The notes: generated by a model from the sequence alone, not told the origin. Counted from the stretch's first letter, positions 52,655 to 62,125 are shown. The stretch: DNA of 64,000 bases from Stenotrophomonas maltophilia (GCF_039555535.1 NZ_CP154630.1:3113001-3177000), one strand, 5' to 3'. Translations and numbers: made by a program.

Positions 52655-53297
52655 GGCCGGCCAGGGTCCGGGCATCGAGCGCCCGGCCTACCGCAACGAG
52701 GGCATCCGCACCCTGCTGGAGATGTTCGCCTCCGGTGATCCGGCCGAACACATGCCGCTTGGCCAGATCCTGTGCAACCTGCAGCAGAGCGCGTTCGGCG
52801 TATTCCTGTTCGTAGCGATCCTGCCCTCGTTCATTCCGATTCCGGGCATGGGCGGCGCGGTCAGCGGTCCACTGGTGGTCCTGATCGGGCTGCAGATGCT
52901 GTGCTGCCTGCGCCGCCCCTGGTTGCCCGGTTTCATTGCCCGGCGCGGGCCGAAGCGCGGCACCATGCACCGCTTCCTCGACCGTATCGATCGCCCGCTG
53001 CGGCGCCTGGACAAGATGCTGAAGCCGCGACTGCCCCAGCTGCTGACACCGCTGCCGGCGCATGCCTTCACCGGCCTGCTGCTGGTGCTGCTGGGCATCC
53101 TGCTGTCGCTGCCGATTCCCTTCACCAACTTCCTGTTCGGCTTCCAGTTGCTGCTGTTCTCGCTGGCGCTGCTGGAACGCGATGGTGCGCTGATGCTGTT
53201 CAACTGGATCGCGGCGCTGGCGGCGATCGCCTTCTTCGGCTTCAGTTCGGGGCAGCTGGTGGGTTATACCGTCGATCTGTTCCAGCGCTGGTTCTGA
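52638..53297 (+). CDS. ExoD-family membrane protein
   Basis: 219 residues with ExoD features: LLEMFASGDPAEHMPLGQIL, then helices FGVFLFVAILPSFIPIPGMG, the central segment LPIPFTNFLFGFQLLLFSLALLERDG, and a terminal helix. ExoD is linked to exopolysaccharide production and alkali tolerance in rhizobia; the role here is unknown. ATG sits inside the end of the preceding gene, so translation is coupled. Confidence 0.9.
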   Translation: MSSPPEAGQGPGIERPAYRNEGIRTLLEMFASGDPAEHMPLGQILCNLQQSAFGVFLFVAILPSFIPIPGMGGAVSGPLVVLIGLQMLCCLRRPWLPGFIARRGPKRGTMHRFLDRIDRPLRRLDKMLKPRLPQLLTPLPAHAFTGLLLVLLGILLSLPIPFTNFLFGFQLLLFSLALLERDGALMLFNWIAALAAIAFFGFSSGQLVGYTVDLFQRWF

Positions 53298-53312
53298 AAG
53301 CCGGAATTCACC

Positions 53313-53406
53313 GGGCACACCCCATCCACGCATGGCGTGGATCTACCGGGGGGATGCGGGTATCTGGATTCAGTAGATCCACACCATGCGTGGATGGGGC
53401 GTGCCC
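53313..53406. repeat. SMAG pair in outward (CTAC...GTAG) orientation with 34-base arms
   Basis: CCATCCACGCATGGCGTGGA + TCTAC at the left and GTAGATCCACACCATGCGTG + GATGG at the right; the pairing continues outward through GGGCAC and GTGCCC. It fills the convergent gap and touches the next gene's stop codon. Confidence 0.85.
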
Positions 53407-53904
53407 TCAGCGCAGATCAATGAAACCGTTGTCGGCCAACGCCGCCGGCTCGTCCTGCACCGCCGACAGCACGAAGGTCAGCGCCTTGCCCAGCAGCGTG
53501 CCCGGACCATCCCAGTATTCAGCACTGTCGGCGCGCACATGGATCAGGCGCAGGTTGGGGTCATCCTTGCCACCGGGGAAGAACAGCTTCATCGCCGGTG
53601 ACCACAGCTCCTCGATCTTCGCGCGATCGTCGACCACGCGCGCGCGCCCCGCCACCGACACGTAGGTGTTCTTCGATGGAGAGGCGTAGGCCACGTTGAC
53701 CCGCGGATCGAGCGCGATCTCGGCCACCTTCGGGCTGTCGCCGGTGATCACGAACCAAAGGTCACCGTCGAAGGCGACCTGCTGGGTGGCCAGCGGCCGG
53801 CTGTAGAGTCGCCCGTCGACGCCGGTGGTGGTGAACATCGCCACCTCCACGTCCTTGATCAGTTCGGCCAGCTGGGCAATGTGTTCGGCGCGGGTCTCGG
53901 CCAT
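53407..53904 (-). CDS. Pyridoxamine-5'-phosphate-oxidase-fold general stress protein
   Basis: 165 residues, split-barrel flavin-binding fold of the GSP26 type: DVEVAMFTTTGVDGRLYSRPLA, FDGDLWFVITGDSPK, VNVAYASPSKNTYVSVAGRARVVDD. Binds FMN/FAD; exact reaction unknown. Start MAETRAEH, the first codon of the conserved domain. Confidence 0.9.
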   Translation of the reverse strand: MAETRAEHIAQLAELIKDVEVAMFTTTGVDGRLYSRPLATQQVAFDGDLWFVITGDSPKVAEIALDPRVNVAYASPSKNTYVSVAGRARVVDDRAKIEELWSPAMKLFFPGGKDDPNLRLIHVRADSAEYWDGPGTLLGKALTFVLSAVQDEPAALADNGFIDLR

Positions 53905-53973
53905 GGTGGGGACTCCAGAAGTAGGAGGCCCCATCAGACGCGGTTCGGCCGCAACAGGCCGTGACGCAATTGT

Positions 53974-54969
53974 TCAGCCCGCGTGGCGGGCATGCCAGGC
54001 GTGCATCGCCAGTTCGAACGAACGCAGGCGAGCGCGGTGGTCGTACAGATTGGCGGTGAGCATCAGTTCGTCGGGCTTGTGCCGTTCGACGAAGGCGGCG
54101 ATGCCCTCGGCCACCTGCTGCGGATCACCCAGTACGGTGCAGGCCAATGCCCGCTCCACGCCCAGCTTTTCATGCGGTTCCCAGAAGGACTCGATGTCGT
54201 CGATCGGTGCCGGAATCTTGCCAGGACGGCCGCGGCGAAGGTTGACGAAACTCTGCTGCTGGCTGGTGAACAAACGCCGCGATTCCGCTTCGCTGTCGCT
54301 GGCGACAACGTTCAAGGCCAGCATCGCGTGCGGCTGTTTCAGCGTGGCCGAGGGGCGGAACTCGCGGCGGTACACCGCCAGCGCTTCGTCCATCACGTCG
54401 GGCGCGAAGTGCGAGGCGAACGCGTACGGCAGGCCCATCGAGGCGGCCATGCGCGCGCCGAACAGGCTCGAACCGAGGATCCAGGTCGGCACCCGCAGCC
54501 CCCCACCCGGAACCGCCTGCACTGCCTGCCCGGGCTCTACCGGTTCGAAGTAGTGCAGCAGTTCGCGAACGTCCTGCGGGAACTGATCGGCGCTGTCGAA
54601 GTAGCGGCGCAGTGCACGCGCGGTCGGCTGATCGGTGCCGGGTGCGCGACCCAGGCCGAGGTCGATGCGGTCCGGATACAGCGAGGCCAGCGTGCCGAAC
54701 TGCTCGGCCACCTGCAGCGGCGCATGGTTGGGCAGCATGATGCCGCCGGCACCGACGCGGATGCGCTTCGTGCCCCCGGCCACATGGCCGATCAGCACGG
54801 CGGTGGCCGCACTGGCGATGCCGGGCATGTTGTGGTGTTCGGCCAGCCAGTAGCGGCGATAGCCCAGTGCATCGGCGTGCTGGGCCAGTTCCAGCATGTT
54901 GGCGAAGGCGGCGGTGGTGTCACTGCCCTCGCAGACCGGGGCCAGGTCAAGGATCGACAACGGGATCAT
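53974..54969 (-). CDS. LLM-class flavin-dependent oxidoreductase
   Basis: 331 residues, luciferase-like TIM barrel: [60 protein letters not shown]. These are the motifs of the MsnO8/YhbW-type sub-family. Substrate unknown. ATG at 54969 chosen by homology; the ATG at 54999 lies inside a 14-base palindrome. Confidence 0.92.
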   Translation of the reverse strand: MIPLSILDLAPVCEGSDTTAAFANMLELAQHADALGYRRYWLAEHHNMPGIASAATAVLIGHVAGGTKRIRVGAGGIMLPNHAPLQVAEQFGTLASLYPDRIDLGLGRAPGTDQPTARALRRYFDSADQFPQDVRELLHYFEPVEPGQAVQAVPGGGLRVPTWILGSSLFGARMAASMGLPYAFASHFAPDVMDEALAVYRREFRPSATLKQPHAMLALNVVASDSEAESRRLFTSQQQSFVNLRRGRPGKIPAPIDDIESFWEPHEKLGVERALACTVLGDPQQVAEGIAAFVERHKPDELMLTANLYDHRARLRSFELAMHAWHARHAG

Positions 54970-54993
54970 CAGGCGGTTTTCCGTCACAGGATT

Positions 54994-55007
54994 CCCCATG
55001 CATGGGG
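54994..55007. promoter_or_regulatory. Perfect 14-base palindrome upstream of the LLM oxidoreductase
   Basis: CCCCATGCATGGGG, 24 bases before the chosen start codon. Position and symmetry fit an operator, but no matching site or local regulator gene is in the window. Confidence 0.35.
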
Positions 55008-55083
55008 TCGGCCGTGCGCAACGGCCAGTGACGGTGGCGGGATGCTGATTCCCGTGTGGCCGGTTCATCGCCCGCCGGATCGT

Positions 55084-55151
55084 GTAGAGCCGAGCCCGTG
55101 CTCGGCTGCCATTCGTCGACCAACAGCAGCCGAGCATGGGCTCGGCTCTAC
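55084..55151. repeat. SMAG (GTAG) inverted dimer
   Basis: GTAGAGCCGAGCCCGTGCTC at the left, inverse GAGCATGGGCTCGGCTCTAC at the right. Same subfamily as the dimer after phospholipase C. Lies between trhO and the LLM gene. Confidence 0.9.
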
Positions 55152-55161
55152 GGAAGCACGG

Positions 55162-55929
55162 TCAGAACGCGCTCGGGCGCGGCTCCGGCAGCGGCTGATC
55201 GACCATGGGCTTCAATTCTGCATCCAGCGCCACGCGCTCATCGAACACGAAGCAACGCCCCTCGTAGCCTTCGCCGCCCACTGCCTCGAAGTAACCGAGG
55301 ATGCCGCCGTCGAGCTGCAGCACATTGTCCATGCCGTCGTTGACCATCCACAGCGCGGCCTTCTCGCAGCGGATGCCACCGGTGCAGAAACTGACCACGG
55401 TGCTGTCCTTCAGCGCCTCGCGGTGCGGCGCCAGCGCCCCGGGCAGGTCGGTGAACTTGTGGATGGGCAGCACCAGCGCGTCCTTGAAGGTGCCGTACTC
55501 CACCTCCTGCAGATTGCGCGTGTCGAGCATCACCACCGGCTTGCCGGCGTCGTCATGCCCCTGGCGCAGCCACCGCTGCACCGTGGCCGGATCGACCGCC
55601 GGCGCACGCGGATAGTCCAGCGGCTGGCCATCATCGCGGCGGAAGCTGATGATCTCGTCCTTCACCTTGGCCTTCAGCCGCGCGAACGGCTGGTGCTCGC
55701 TCAGGCTGGTCTTGACCCGCATGTCGGCGAAACGCGCATCGGCATGCAGCGCCGCATAGAAGCCCTCGATGGCCTGCGGCGCGCCGGCCAGGAACAGGTT
55801 CAACCCCTCGCGCGCCACCAGGATCGTGCCGCGCAGCTCCGCCGCCTCGGCACGCGCCAGCAGCTGGTCGCACAGGGCCTGGGGGGCGTCGATGACGGCG
55901 AAATGGTAGGCAGCGGTATTGGCGATCAT
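55162..55929 (-). CDS. trhO: tRNA uridine(34) hydroxylase TrhO (rhodanese family)
   Basis: 255 residues. N-terminal acylphosphatase-like domain (GTILVAREGLNLFLAG) and rhodanese domain with catalytic Cys in SFCTGGIRCEKA. Makes 5-hydroxyuridine at tRNA position 34 using oxygen, the first step toward cmo5U/mo5U. Matches the YceA family throughout. Confidence 0.95.
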   Translation of the reverse strand: MIANTAAYHFAVIDAPQALCDQLLARAEAAELRGTILVAREGLNLFLAGAPQAIEGFYAALHADARFADMRVKTSLSEHQPFARLKAKVKDEIISFRRDDGQPLDYPRAPAVDPATVQRWLRQGHDDAGKPVVMLDTRNLQEVEYGTFKDALVLPIHKFTDLPGALAPHREALKDSTVVSFCTGGIRCEKAALWMVNDGMDNVLQLDGGILGYFEAVGGEGYEGRCFVFDERVALDAELKPMVDQPLPEPRPSAF

Positions 55930-56000
55930 CCCGCCATTTTAGCGCCAGACAGCCAAAGGGTCAGATTTTCACGTTCATCCACGCATGGCGTGGATCTGCT

Positions 56001-56214
56001 GTGTCGACCAAGGTCGACACCTACCAACAGCCGCGGGGAACTGTCAGAGGCGTGGCGGTGTGGGCAGGCGGGACCGTTGGCGCCATGGATGGCGCCATCG
56101 AGCCCCCACGGACGGGTTCACGGCGTGTCCCGCCTGTCCACACCGCCACGCCATCCCACGGAAACCAGCTTTTGACGTTGCGGTTGCGTCTGCGGGTGCC
56201 GGGTGCAACCCGGC
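56001..56214 (+). repeat. Composite covarying element, copy D
   Basis: A decayed SMAG (CATCCACGCATGGCGTGGAT, from 55977) precedes GTGTCGACCAAGGTCGACAC and CTACCAAC; then CTGTCAGAG, arm 56049-56074, 52-base core 56075-56126, arm 56127-56152 (one G-T in 26), GCCATCCCACGGA, ACCAGCTTTTGACGTTGC, and the tail hairpin GCCGGGT-GCA-ACCCGGC (56198-56214). It ends 9 bases from the neighbour's stop. The rest of the 294-base gap holds nothing else. Confidence 0.78.
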
Positions 56215-56223
56215 CGAAACCCC

Positions 56224-56589
56224 TTACCCCCGCAACAGCACGAACGGCAGCAGCACCAGCGCCGCTGCACCCACCATCCCCAGCAGCACCAGCACCACAT
56301 AGACCGGCCGTCGCCGGAACAGGCTGCCGAAGGTCTCGGCGGTGCCATCACGCAATGCCTGCTCACGCTCAGCGCGGATACGAGGACCGCGCTCGGCCTG
56401 GTACTCGGCCATCAGCGCCTTCGCGCGCGGATGATCAGCGTCCTCGCGCAGCCACAGGCCGCCATTGGAAATGCCCCACGGGCTGGGTTCGGTGCGATAC
56501 CAGGCGATGCCGTGCTGGTCGAGCAGCGTGCAGACATCGGCATATTCGTCGTCACCGACATTGCGCAGATTGAGCAGGAGTTTTGCCAT
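56224..56589 (-). CDS. DUF6164-like small protein
   Basis: 121 residues: small ferredoxin-like N-terminal domain (AKLLLNLRNVGDDEYADVCTLL, WYRTEPSPWGISNGGLWL) and one C-terminal membrane helix (YVVLVLLGMVGAAALVLLPF). This is the shape of the DUF6164 family as I recall it, common in Xanthomonadaceae. Function unknown. Confidence 0.8.
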   Translation of the reverse strand: MAKLLLNLRNVGDDEYADVCTLLDQHGIAWYRTEPSPWGISNGGLWLREDADHPRAKALMAEYQAERGPRIRAEREQALRDGTAETFGSLFRRRPVYVVLVLLGMVGAAALVLLPFVLLRG

Positions 56590-56659
56590 GTACCCATGAT
56601 ACCCGGCGCCGATGCGCTACCCTTGCCGCCCTCGCCCTGCGCCCTTCCGGAGACGCCTG

Positions 56660-57094
56660 ATGCGCCGCCTGCTGCTTCCCCTGCTGCTGTCCCTCGCCGC
56701 CGCTGGCTGCACGACCGAACCGTCCGGCCCGCCGCCCGGGGGCACTCTGACCACCTTCGAGCGCATCGATACTGTGCCCGGCACCGGCGCCGAAGCCGTC
56801 TCCGGCAGCAAGGTGACCGTGCACTACACCGGCTGGATCTACGACAACCGCACCGAAACCAAGCACGGCAAGACCTTCGACAGCTCGGTCAGCCGTGGCG
56901 AACCGTTCACGTTCGCGCTGGGCGCAGGTCAGGTCATCCGCGGCTGGGATGAGGGCGTGGCCGGCATGAAGGTAGGCGGCAAGCGCACCCTGATGATCCC
57001 GCCGGACTACGGCTACGGCGACCGCCGCGTCGGCCCGATCCCGGCCGGCTCGTCGCTGGTGTTCGACGTCGAGCTGCTCGATGTCAAACCGTAA
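56660..57094 (+). CDS. FKBP-type peptidyl-prolyl isomerase, lipoprotein
   Basis: 144 residues. Lipobox LAAAGC at the end of the signal peptide, then a single FKBP domain (VTVHYTGWIYDNRTETKHGKTFDSS, GAGQVIRGWDEGVAGMKVGGKR, IPAGSSLVFDVELLDV) with the active-site Tyr/Asp/Trp. Folding helper in the periplasm. GGAG ribosome site. Its last 14 bases overlap the next gene. Confidence 0.93.
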   Translation: MRRLLLPLLLSLAAAGCTTEPSGPPPGGTLTTFERIDTVPGTGAEAVSGSKVTVHYTGWIYDNRTETKHGKTFDSSVSRGEPFTFALGAGQVIRGWDEGVAGMKVGGKRTLMIPPDYGYGDRRVGPIPAGSSLVFDVELLDVKP

Positions 57095-58328
57095 TACCGC
57101 ACTGCCCCAGCGGGTCGCCGTCATCGGCGGCGGCCCGGCCGGCCTGTTCGCCGCCGAGCGCCTGCGCACCGCTGGGCTGGAGGTCGACCTGTACGAGGCC
57201 AAGGGGTCACCCGGCCGCAAGTTCCTGATCGCCGGCAAGGGCGGGCTCAACCTCACCCATTCCGATCCGCGGCCGTTGTTCGACAGCCGCTACCGCGAGC
57301 AGGCCGCCGTGGTCGGCAGCTGGCTGGATGGCTTCGACGCGCAGGCATTGCGCGACTGGGCCGCCGGCTTCGGCGTGGAGACCTACGTGGGCAGCTCTGG
57401 CCGGGTGTTCCCGGTCGACCGCAAGGCAGCGCCGCTGCTGCGCGGCTGGGTGCGCCGGTTGAAGGATCAGGGTGTGCGCCTGCATGCCAACCACCGTTGG
57501 ATCGGCTGGAGCGACGACGGCGCCCTGCGCTTTGCCACCGAGGCGGGGGAAATCGGTGTGCACCCCGATGCCACGGTACTGGCGATGGGCGGCGGCAGTT
57601 GGCCGCAGCTGGGCAGCGACGGCGCCTGGGTTGCGCCACTGCAGGCGTGTGGCGTGGACATCGCGCCACTGCAGTCAGCCAACTGCGGCTTCGACGTGGA
57701 CTGGACCCCGTTCTTCGCCCAGCGCAATGCCGGTGCACCGTTGAAGCCGGTAGTTGCACACTGGATCGACCTGGCCGGACAGCCACAGTCGCTGCAGGGC
57801 GAATGCGTGGTCAGCGAGTACGGCATCGAAGGCAGCCTGGTCTATGCGCTGGCAGCGGACCTGCGCGAGACCATCAACCGCGATGGCCACGCCATGCTGT
57901 GGCTGGACCTGGTGCCCGGCCGCGACGAAGCGCGCCTGCTGGCCGACCTGTCGCGTCCGCGCAAGGGCCGCAGCTTCGGCGAACACCTGCGCCGCCAGGC
58001 GGGCCTGGATGCGGTGAAGGCCGCACTGGTGTTCGAGAGTCTTGGCAAGGAGGCCGGCAACGATCTACCGGCCGTGGCTGCCACGCTCAAGCACCTGCCG
58101 CTGCGCCTGCTGCGGCCAAGGCCGATGGCCGAAGTGATCAGCACCGCCGGTGGCGTGCGCCTGGATGCGATGGATGACGGCCTGATGCTGCGGGCAGTGC
58201 CCGGCGTGTTCTGCGCCGGCGAGATGCTGGACTGGGAAGCCCCCACCGGCGGCTACCTGTTGACCGCGTGCTACGCCAGTGGCCTGCGTGCTGCTGAAGG
58301 CGTGATCGGGTGGCTGGCGGAGCGGTGA
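57081..58328 (+). CDS. TIGR03862/HI0933-family flavoprotein
   Basis: 415 residues. FAD-binding GGGPAGLFAAERL at the N-terminus, GSPGRKFLIAGKGGLNLTH, VLAMGGGSWPQLGSDG and the C-terminal FCAGEMLDWEAPTGGYLLTACYASG. BaiN-like fold, reaction unknown. ATG lies inside the FKBP gene, indicating coupled translation. Confidence 0.93.
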   Translation: MSNRNTALPQRVAVIGGGPAGLFAAERLRTAGLEVDLYEAKGSPGRKFLIAGKGGLNLTHSDPRPLFDSRYREQAAVVGSWLDGFDAQALRDWAAGFGVETYVGSSGRVFPVDRKAAPLLRGWVRRLKDQGVRLHANHRWIGWSDDGALRFATEAGEIGVHPDATVLAMGGGSWPQLGSDGAWVAPLQACGVDIAPLQSANCGFDVDWTPFFAQRNAGAPLKPVVAHWIDLAGQPQSLQGECVVSEYGIEGSLVYALAADLRETINRDGHAMLWLDLVPGRDEARLLADLSRPRKGRSFGEHLRRQAGLDAVKAALVFESLGKEAGNDLPAVAATLKHLPLRLLRPRPMAEVISTAGGVRLDAMDDGLMLRAVPGVFCAGEMLDWEAPTGGYLLTACYASGLRAAEGVIGWLAER

Positions 58329-58338
58329 CGCCTGCCTT

Positions 58339-58430
58339 GTAGCGTCGAGCCATGCTCGACTGCGCTACCTGTAGAGCCGAGCCCACGCTCGGCTTGAATC
58401 AAAAGCAGCCGAGCGTGGGCTCGGCTCTAC
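58339..58430. repeat. Two consecutive SMAG elements
   Basis: First GTAGCGTCGAGCCATGCTCG to CTAC (58339-58368), then a dimer of the GTAGAGCCGAGC type (58371-58430), in a convergent gap. Confidence 0.87.
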
Positions 58431-58450
58431 AGAACGCAGAAAACGGGCAC

Positions 58451-58912
58451 TCACCACGGCCGGCGCATGCTCACCGACGCCAGCGCCACGCCGCTGGGAT
58501 GTGGGTAGGCCTTTTCGCTCACGCTGATGAACCCCTGCCGCTGATAGAACGGCACGGCATTGAGCGAGGCCGACAGCACCACCTCACGCTCACGATCGGC
58601 CATTGCCAGCAACCGCTGCATCAGCGCCTGGCCGATGCCCTGGCCGCCACGATCGGGATCAACGAACAACGCATCGACTTCATTGGCATCGACATCGAAC
58701 ACGCCAAAGCCGAGCAGACCGCCCTGCTCGTCCTCGGCCACCACGCAGCCACCCTGCGACAACAGCCGCGCGTACTGCGACGGTGGCGGCGAGGCAGACC
58801 AGGGCGCAATGACCTCAGGCGGGTAATGACTGCTGCAGGTCTCCCGCACGCACCGCGTGCGCAGCGCCCACAACATGGCCACGTCATCCATGGTGCCGGT
58901 CCTGAACTGCAT
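58451..58912 (-). CDS. GNAT-family N-acetyltransferase
   Basis: 153 residues. Motif A VDALFVDPDRGGQGIGQALMQRL and the C-terminal LSASLNAVPFYQRQGFI complete a GNAT domain. Substrate unknown. AGGAGA ribosome site. Flanked on both sides by SMAG repeats. Confidence 0.9.
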   Translation of the reverse strand: MQFRTGTMDDVAMLWALRTRCVRETCSSHYPPEVIAPWSASPPPSQYARLLSQGGCVVAEDEQGGLLGFGVFDVDANEVDALFVDPDRGGQGIGQALMQRLLAMADREREVVLSASLNAVPFYQRQGFISVSEKAYPHPSGVALASVSMRRPW

Positions 58913-58923
58913 GACATCTCCTT

Positions 58924-59009
58924 GTGGAGCCGAGCCCATGCTCGGCTGTTCTTCGTTGCAACATCGCGATGCGTGATCGAGAAGCAGCCGAGCATGGGCT
59001 CGGCTCTAC
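58924..59009. repeat. SMAG dimer with a decayed left tetranucleotide (GTGG)
   Basis: GAGCCGAGCCCATGCTCGGCT at the left and its inverse with CTAC at the right, about 38-base spacer. Confidence 0.85.
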
Positions 59010-59018
59010 AACATCACG

Positions 59019-60641
59019 TCATCGCGACTTGCTGGCGCGCAGCGCCTGGATCTTCGGCGGCGGCTGGAAGGAATCGCTGCGCGCATCGGCCCAGAACGCA
59101 TGGAACACGGCGTGGTCCGGCACCTTGTGCAGCAGCTCGCCCGGTTCCAGGTAACGGTACAGCGAGGCCAGCGAACGGATCTCCACCGGCGAAACACGGC
59201 GCAGGATGTGTTCCGGCCCGAGTTCAGCCGGATCATTCAGGCCCGCGGCACACAACAGTTCCTTCAAGGCATGCAGCGTATGCTCGTGGTAGCTGTACAC
59301 GCGGGTGGCCTTGTCCGTTGCATCCAGATGCTTCCAGCGCGCCGGGTCCTGGGTGGCGATGCCGGTGGGGCACTTGTCGGTATGGCAGCTCAGCGACTGG
59401 ATGCAGCCCAGCGCGAACATGAAGCCCCGGCCGGCATTGCACCAGTCGGCGCCCAGCGCGATGGTGCGCGCGATGTCGAACGCACTGGTGATCTTGCCGG
59501 CCGCACCGATGCGGATGCGCTCGCGCAGGTCGAGGCCGACCAGGGTGTTGTGTACCAGCAGCAGCGCCTCGTGCATCGGCACGCCGACATGGTCGACGAA
59601 CTCGGCCGGTGCCGCGCCGGTGCCGCCTTCGGCGCCGTCCACCACGATGAAGTCCGGCAGCAGCCCGGTTTCCTGCATCGCCTTGGCGATGCCGAACCAC
59701 TCCCACGGGTGGCCGATGGCCAGCTTGAAACCAACCGGCTTGCCACCGGACAGCTCGCGCAGGCGGGCGACGAACTGCAACAGCTCCACCGGCGTGGAGA
59801 ACGCAGAATGACGCGACGGCGACACACAGTCCACGCCCATCGGCACACCGCGCGTCACCGAAATCTCGGCGGTCACCTTCGGCGCTGGCAGCACGCCGCC
59901 ATGGCCTGGCTTGGCACCCTGCGACAGCTTGATCTCGATCATCTTGACCTGGTCATGGGTGGCATTGGCAACGAAGCGTTCCTCGCTGAAACCGCCCTTC
60001 TCGTCGCGGCAACCGAAGTAGCCCGAGCCGATTTCCCACACCAGGTCACCGCCCATCTCGCGGTGGTAGGGCGAGATCGAGCCTTCGCCGGTGTCGTGGT
60101 AGAAACCACCGCGCCGCGCGCCTTCGTTCAGTGCGCGGATCGCATTCGCCGACAGTGAACCGAAGCTCATCGCCGAGATGTTGAACACGCTGGCCGAATA
60201 GGGCTTGGCACAGTTCGGACCGATCAGCACGCGGAAGTCATGCTTGGCGATGGCAGTCGGTGCCAGTGAATGGTTGATCCACTCGTAGTCCACCGCATAG
60301 GTGCTGCGCAGGGTGCCGAACGGTACCGTGTCCATCTCGTTCTTGGAGCGCTGGTAGATCAGCGCGCGCTGCTGGCGCGAGAACGGCACGTCCTCCAGGT
60401 CGCTCTGCACGAAGTACTGGCGGATTTCCGGTCCGATCGATTCGAGCCCGTAGCGGAAATGCGCCAACACCGGATAGTTGCGGCGCAGCGTGCTGCGCTT
60501 CTGCAGCAGATCCCAGGTCCCCAATGCCACCATCGCGGCAGTCAGGCCGACGCCCCAATACCAGGCCGGCCATATCGTGGCCAGCCACAGGCATATCGGG
60601 AACATCAGGATGGCGAGCAGGTAGACGATATACCGGTGCAT
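59019..60641 (-). CDS. FMN-binding glutamate synthase family protein
   Basis: 540 residues. Two N-terminal membrane helices (YIVYLLAILMFPICLWLATIW, WYWGVGLTAAMVALGTW), then a GltB-like FMN barrel (SAMSFGSLSANAIRALNEGA, GGFYHDTGEGSISPYH, KPGHGGVLPAPKV, IVVDGAEGGTGAAP) and the Cys cluster CIQSLSCHTDKCPTGIAT for a 3Fe-4S centre. No glutaminase domain, so it is not a complete glutamate synthase; reaction unknown. GAGGAAA ribosome site. Confidence 0.93.
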   Translation of the reverse strand: MHRYIVYLLAILMFPICLWLATIWPAWYWGVGLTAAMVALGTWDLLQKRSTLRRNYPVLAHFRYGLESIGPEIRQYFVQSDLEDVPFSRQQRALIYQRSKNEMDTVPFGTLRSTYAVDYEWINHSLAPTAIAKHDFRVLIGPNCAKPYSASVFNISAMSFGSLSANAIRALNEGARRGGFYHDTGEGSISPYHREMGGDLVWEIGSGYFGCRDEKGGFSEERFVANATHDQVKMIEIKLSQGAKPGHGGVLPAPKVTAEISVTRGVPMGVDCVSPSRHSAFSTPVELLQFVARLRELSGGKPVGFKLAIGHPWEWFGIAKAMQETGLLPDFIVVDGAEGGTGAAPAEFVDHVGVPMHEALLLVHNTLVGLDLRERIRIGAAGKITSAFDIARTIALGADWCNAGRGFMFALGCIQSLSCHTDKCPTGIATQDPARWKHLDATDKATRVYSYHEHTLHALKELLCAAGLNDPAELGPEHILRRVSPVEIRSLASLYRYLEPGELLHKVPDHAVFHAFWADARSDSFQPPPKIQALRASKSR

Positions 60642-60696
60642 GGCTTTCCTCGGTTGCAACTGCTCCCGAGTCTACCGCGCTGCCCGCCGCCCAGGC

Positions 60697-61983
60697 TTAC
60701 AGGCGACCGTCAACCACGTTGCGCGGCCAGGCCGATTTCACGTCGTAGACCAGCCCACCCGGTGCAAGCAGGCCCCGGATGGCCGCTTCATCCATGGCCT
60801 TGAAGCGGGCATGGGCCACCGCCAGCACCACCGCGTCATAGCCGCCTGGAACCGGCTCGGCCAGCCACTGCACGCCGGCCTCGGCCAGCGCCGCCGGGCC
60901 CACCCACGGGTCGCTGACTTCCACCTCGGCACCAGCATCGCGCAGTCGCTGGGCCAGTTCCAGCGCGCGACTGTTGCGCAGGTCCGGGCAGTCCTCCTTG
61001 AAGGTCACGCCCAGCACCAGGACACGCGACTGCGCGGGTGCGCGGCCACGCTCGGCCAGCATGGCCAGCACCCGCGCGGCGACGTGCTCGCCGACGCGGT
61101 TGTTGACCTGGCGTGCGGTGTGGATCAGGTCCGGGTGGTAGCCCACGCTTTCGGATTTGTGCAGCAGATAATACGGATCCACGCCGATGCAATGCCCCCC
61201 CACCAGGCCGGGCCGGAATGGCAGGAAGTTCCACTTGCTGCCCGCCGCATCGAGCACGTCCTGGGTATCGATGCCGAGCCGGTCGAAGATCAGCGCCAGC
61301 TCGTTGACCAGCGCGATGTTGACGTCGCGCTGGATGTTCTCGACCACCTTCGCTGCTTCGGCCACGCGCATCGACGGCGCCGGGAAGGTCCCGGCGTCGA
61401 TGATGCGCTGGTACAGGCCATCAATCACCGCCGCGACCTCGGGCGTCGAGCCGGAGGTGATCTTGCGGATGTCGGCCAGGCGCCGCTGGCGATCGCCAGG
61501 GCTGACCCGCTCCGGGCTGTAGCCGCAGTAGAAATCCTCGTTGAAGCGCAGGCCCGAGCCCTGCTCGAGCAGCGGCACGCAGACCTCTTCGGTGGTGCCG
61601 GGATACACCGTGGATTCGTAGATCACCAGATCGCCCGTGCGCAGATGGCTGGCGATCAGGCGGCTGGCCGAACGCAATGGCTCCAGGTCGGGCTGCTCGT
61701 AGGCGTCGATCGGGGTAGGCACGGTGACGATATAGACGTTGCAGGCATCGAGCAGCGAAGGATCGCTGCCGTACTGCAGATGCGTGCCTTCGGCCAGCTC
61801 GTCAGCCTCCATCTCCAGCGTGTGATCGCGGCCACCGCGCAGCTCGGCGATGCGGCCGGCATCGATGTCAAAGCCCAGTGTCGGCCAGTGCCGGCCAAAC
61901 GCCACCGCCAACGGCAGGCCGACGTAACCCAGGCCGATCACAGCGAAACGCGGCGTCACCGCCGCGGCAACGGGCACGCTCAT
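60697..61983 (-). CDS. Nucleotide-sugar dehydrogenase, TviB/WbpO type
   Basis: 428 residues. NAD-binding GLGYVGLPLAVAFG near the N-terminus, YESTVYPGTTEEVC, and the catalytic Cys in GGHCIGVDPYYLL. Oxidises the C6 hydroxyl of a UDP-sugar, most likely UDP-GlcNAc/GalNAc, for surface polysaccharide. It stands without other polysaccharide genes here. Start MSVPVAAAV chosen by homology. Confidence 0.93.
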   Translation of the reverse strand: MSVPVAAAVTPRFAVIGLGYVGLPLAVAFGRHWPTLGFDIDAGRIAELRGGRDHTLEMEADELAEGTHLQYGSDPSLLDACNVYIVTVPTPIDAYEQPDLEPLRSASRLIASHLRTGDLVIYESTVYPGTTEEVCVPLLEQGSGLRFNEDFYCGYSPERVSPGDRQRRLADIRKITSGSTPEVAAVIDGLYQRIIDAGTFPAPSMRVAEAAKVVENIQRDVNIALVNELALIFDRLGIDTQDVLDAAGSKWNFLPFRPGLVGGHCIGVDPYYLLHKSESVGYHPDLIHTARQVNNRVGEHVAARVLAMLAERGRAPAQSRVLVLGVTFKEDCPDLRNSRALELAQRLRDAGAEVEVSDPWVGPAALAEAGVQWLAEPVPGGYDAVVLAVAHARFKAMDEAAIRGLLAPGGLVYDVKSAWPRNVVDGRL

Positions 61984-62125
61984 CGGCACATCCCGTGCAC
62001 CGGGTGAAACCTGATGCGTGCTGCCATGGCTTCGGCCAACCCACTCATTCGCTGTACCACTCCGGAAAACCCGCACGAGGAAGGCTACAGCCTAACGGCC
62101 CCGGTACCCCGCCGCCAAGGCGGGC

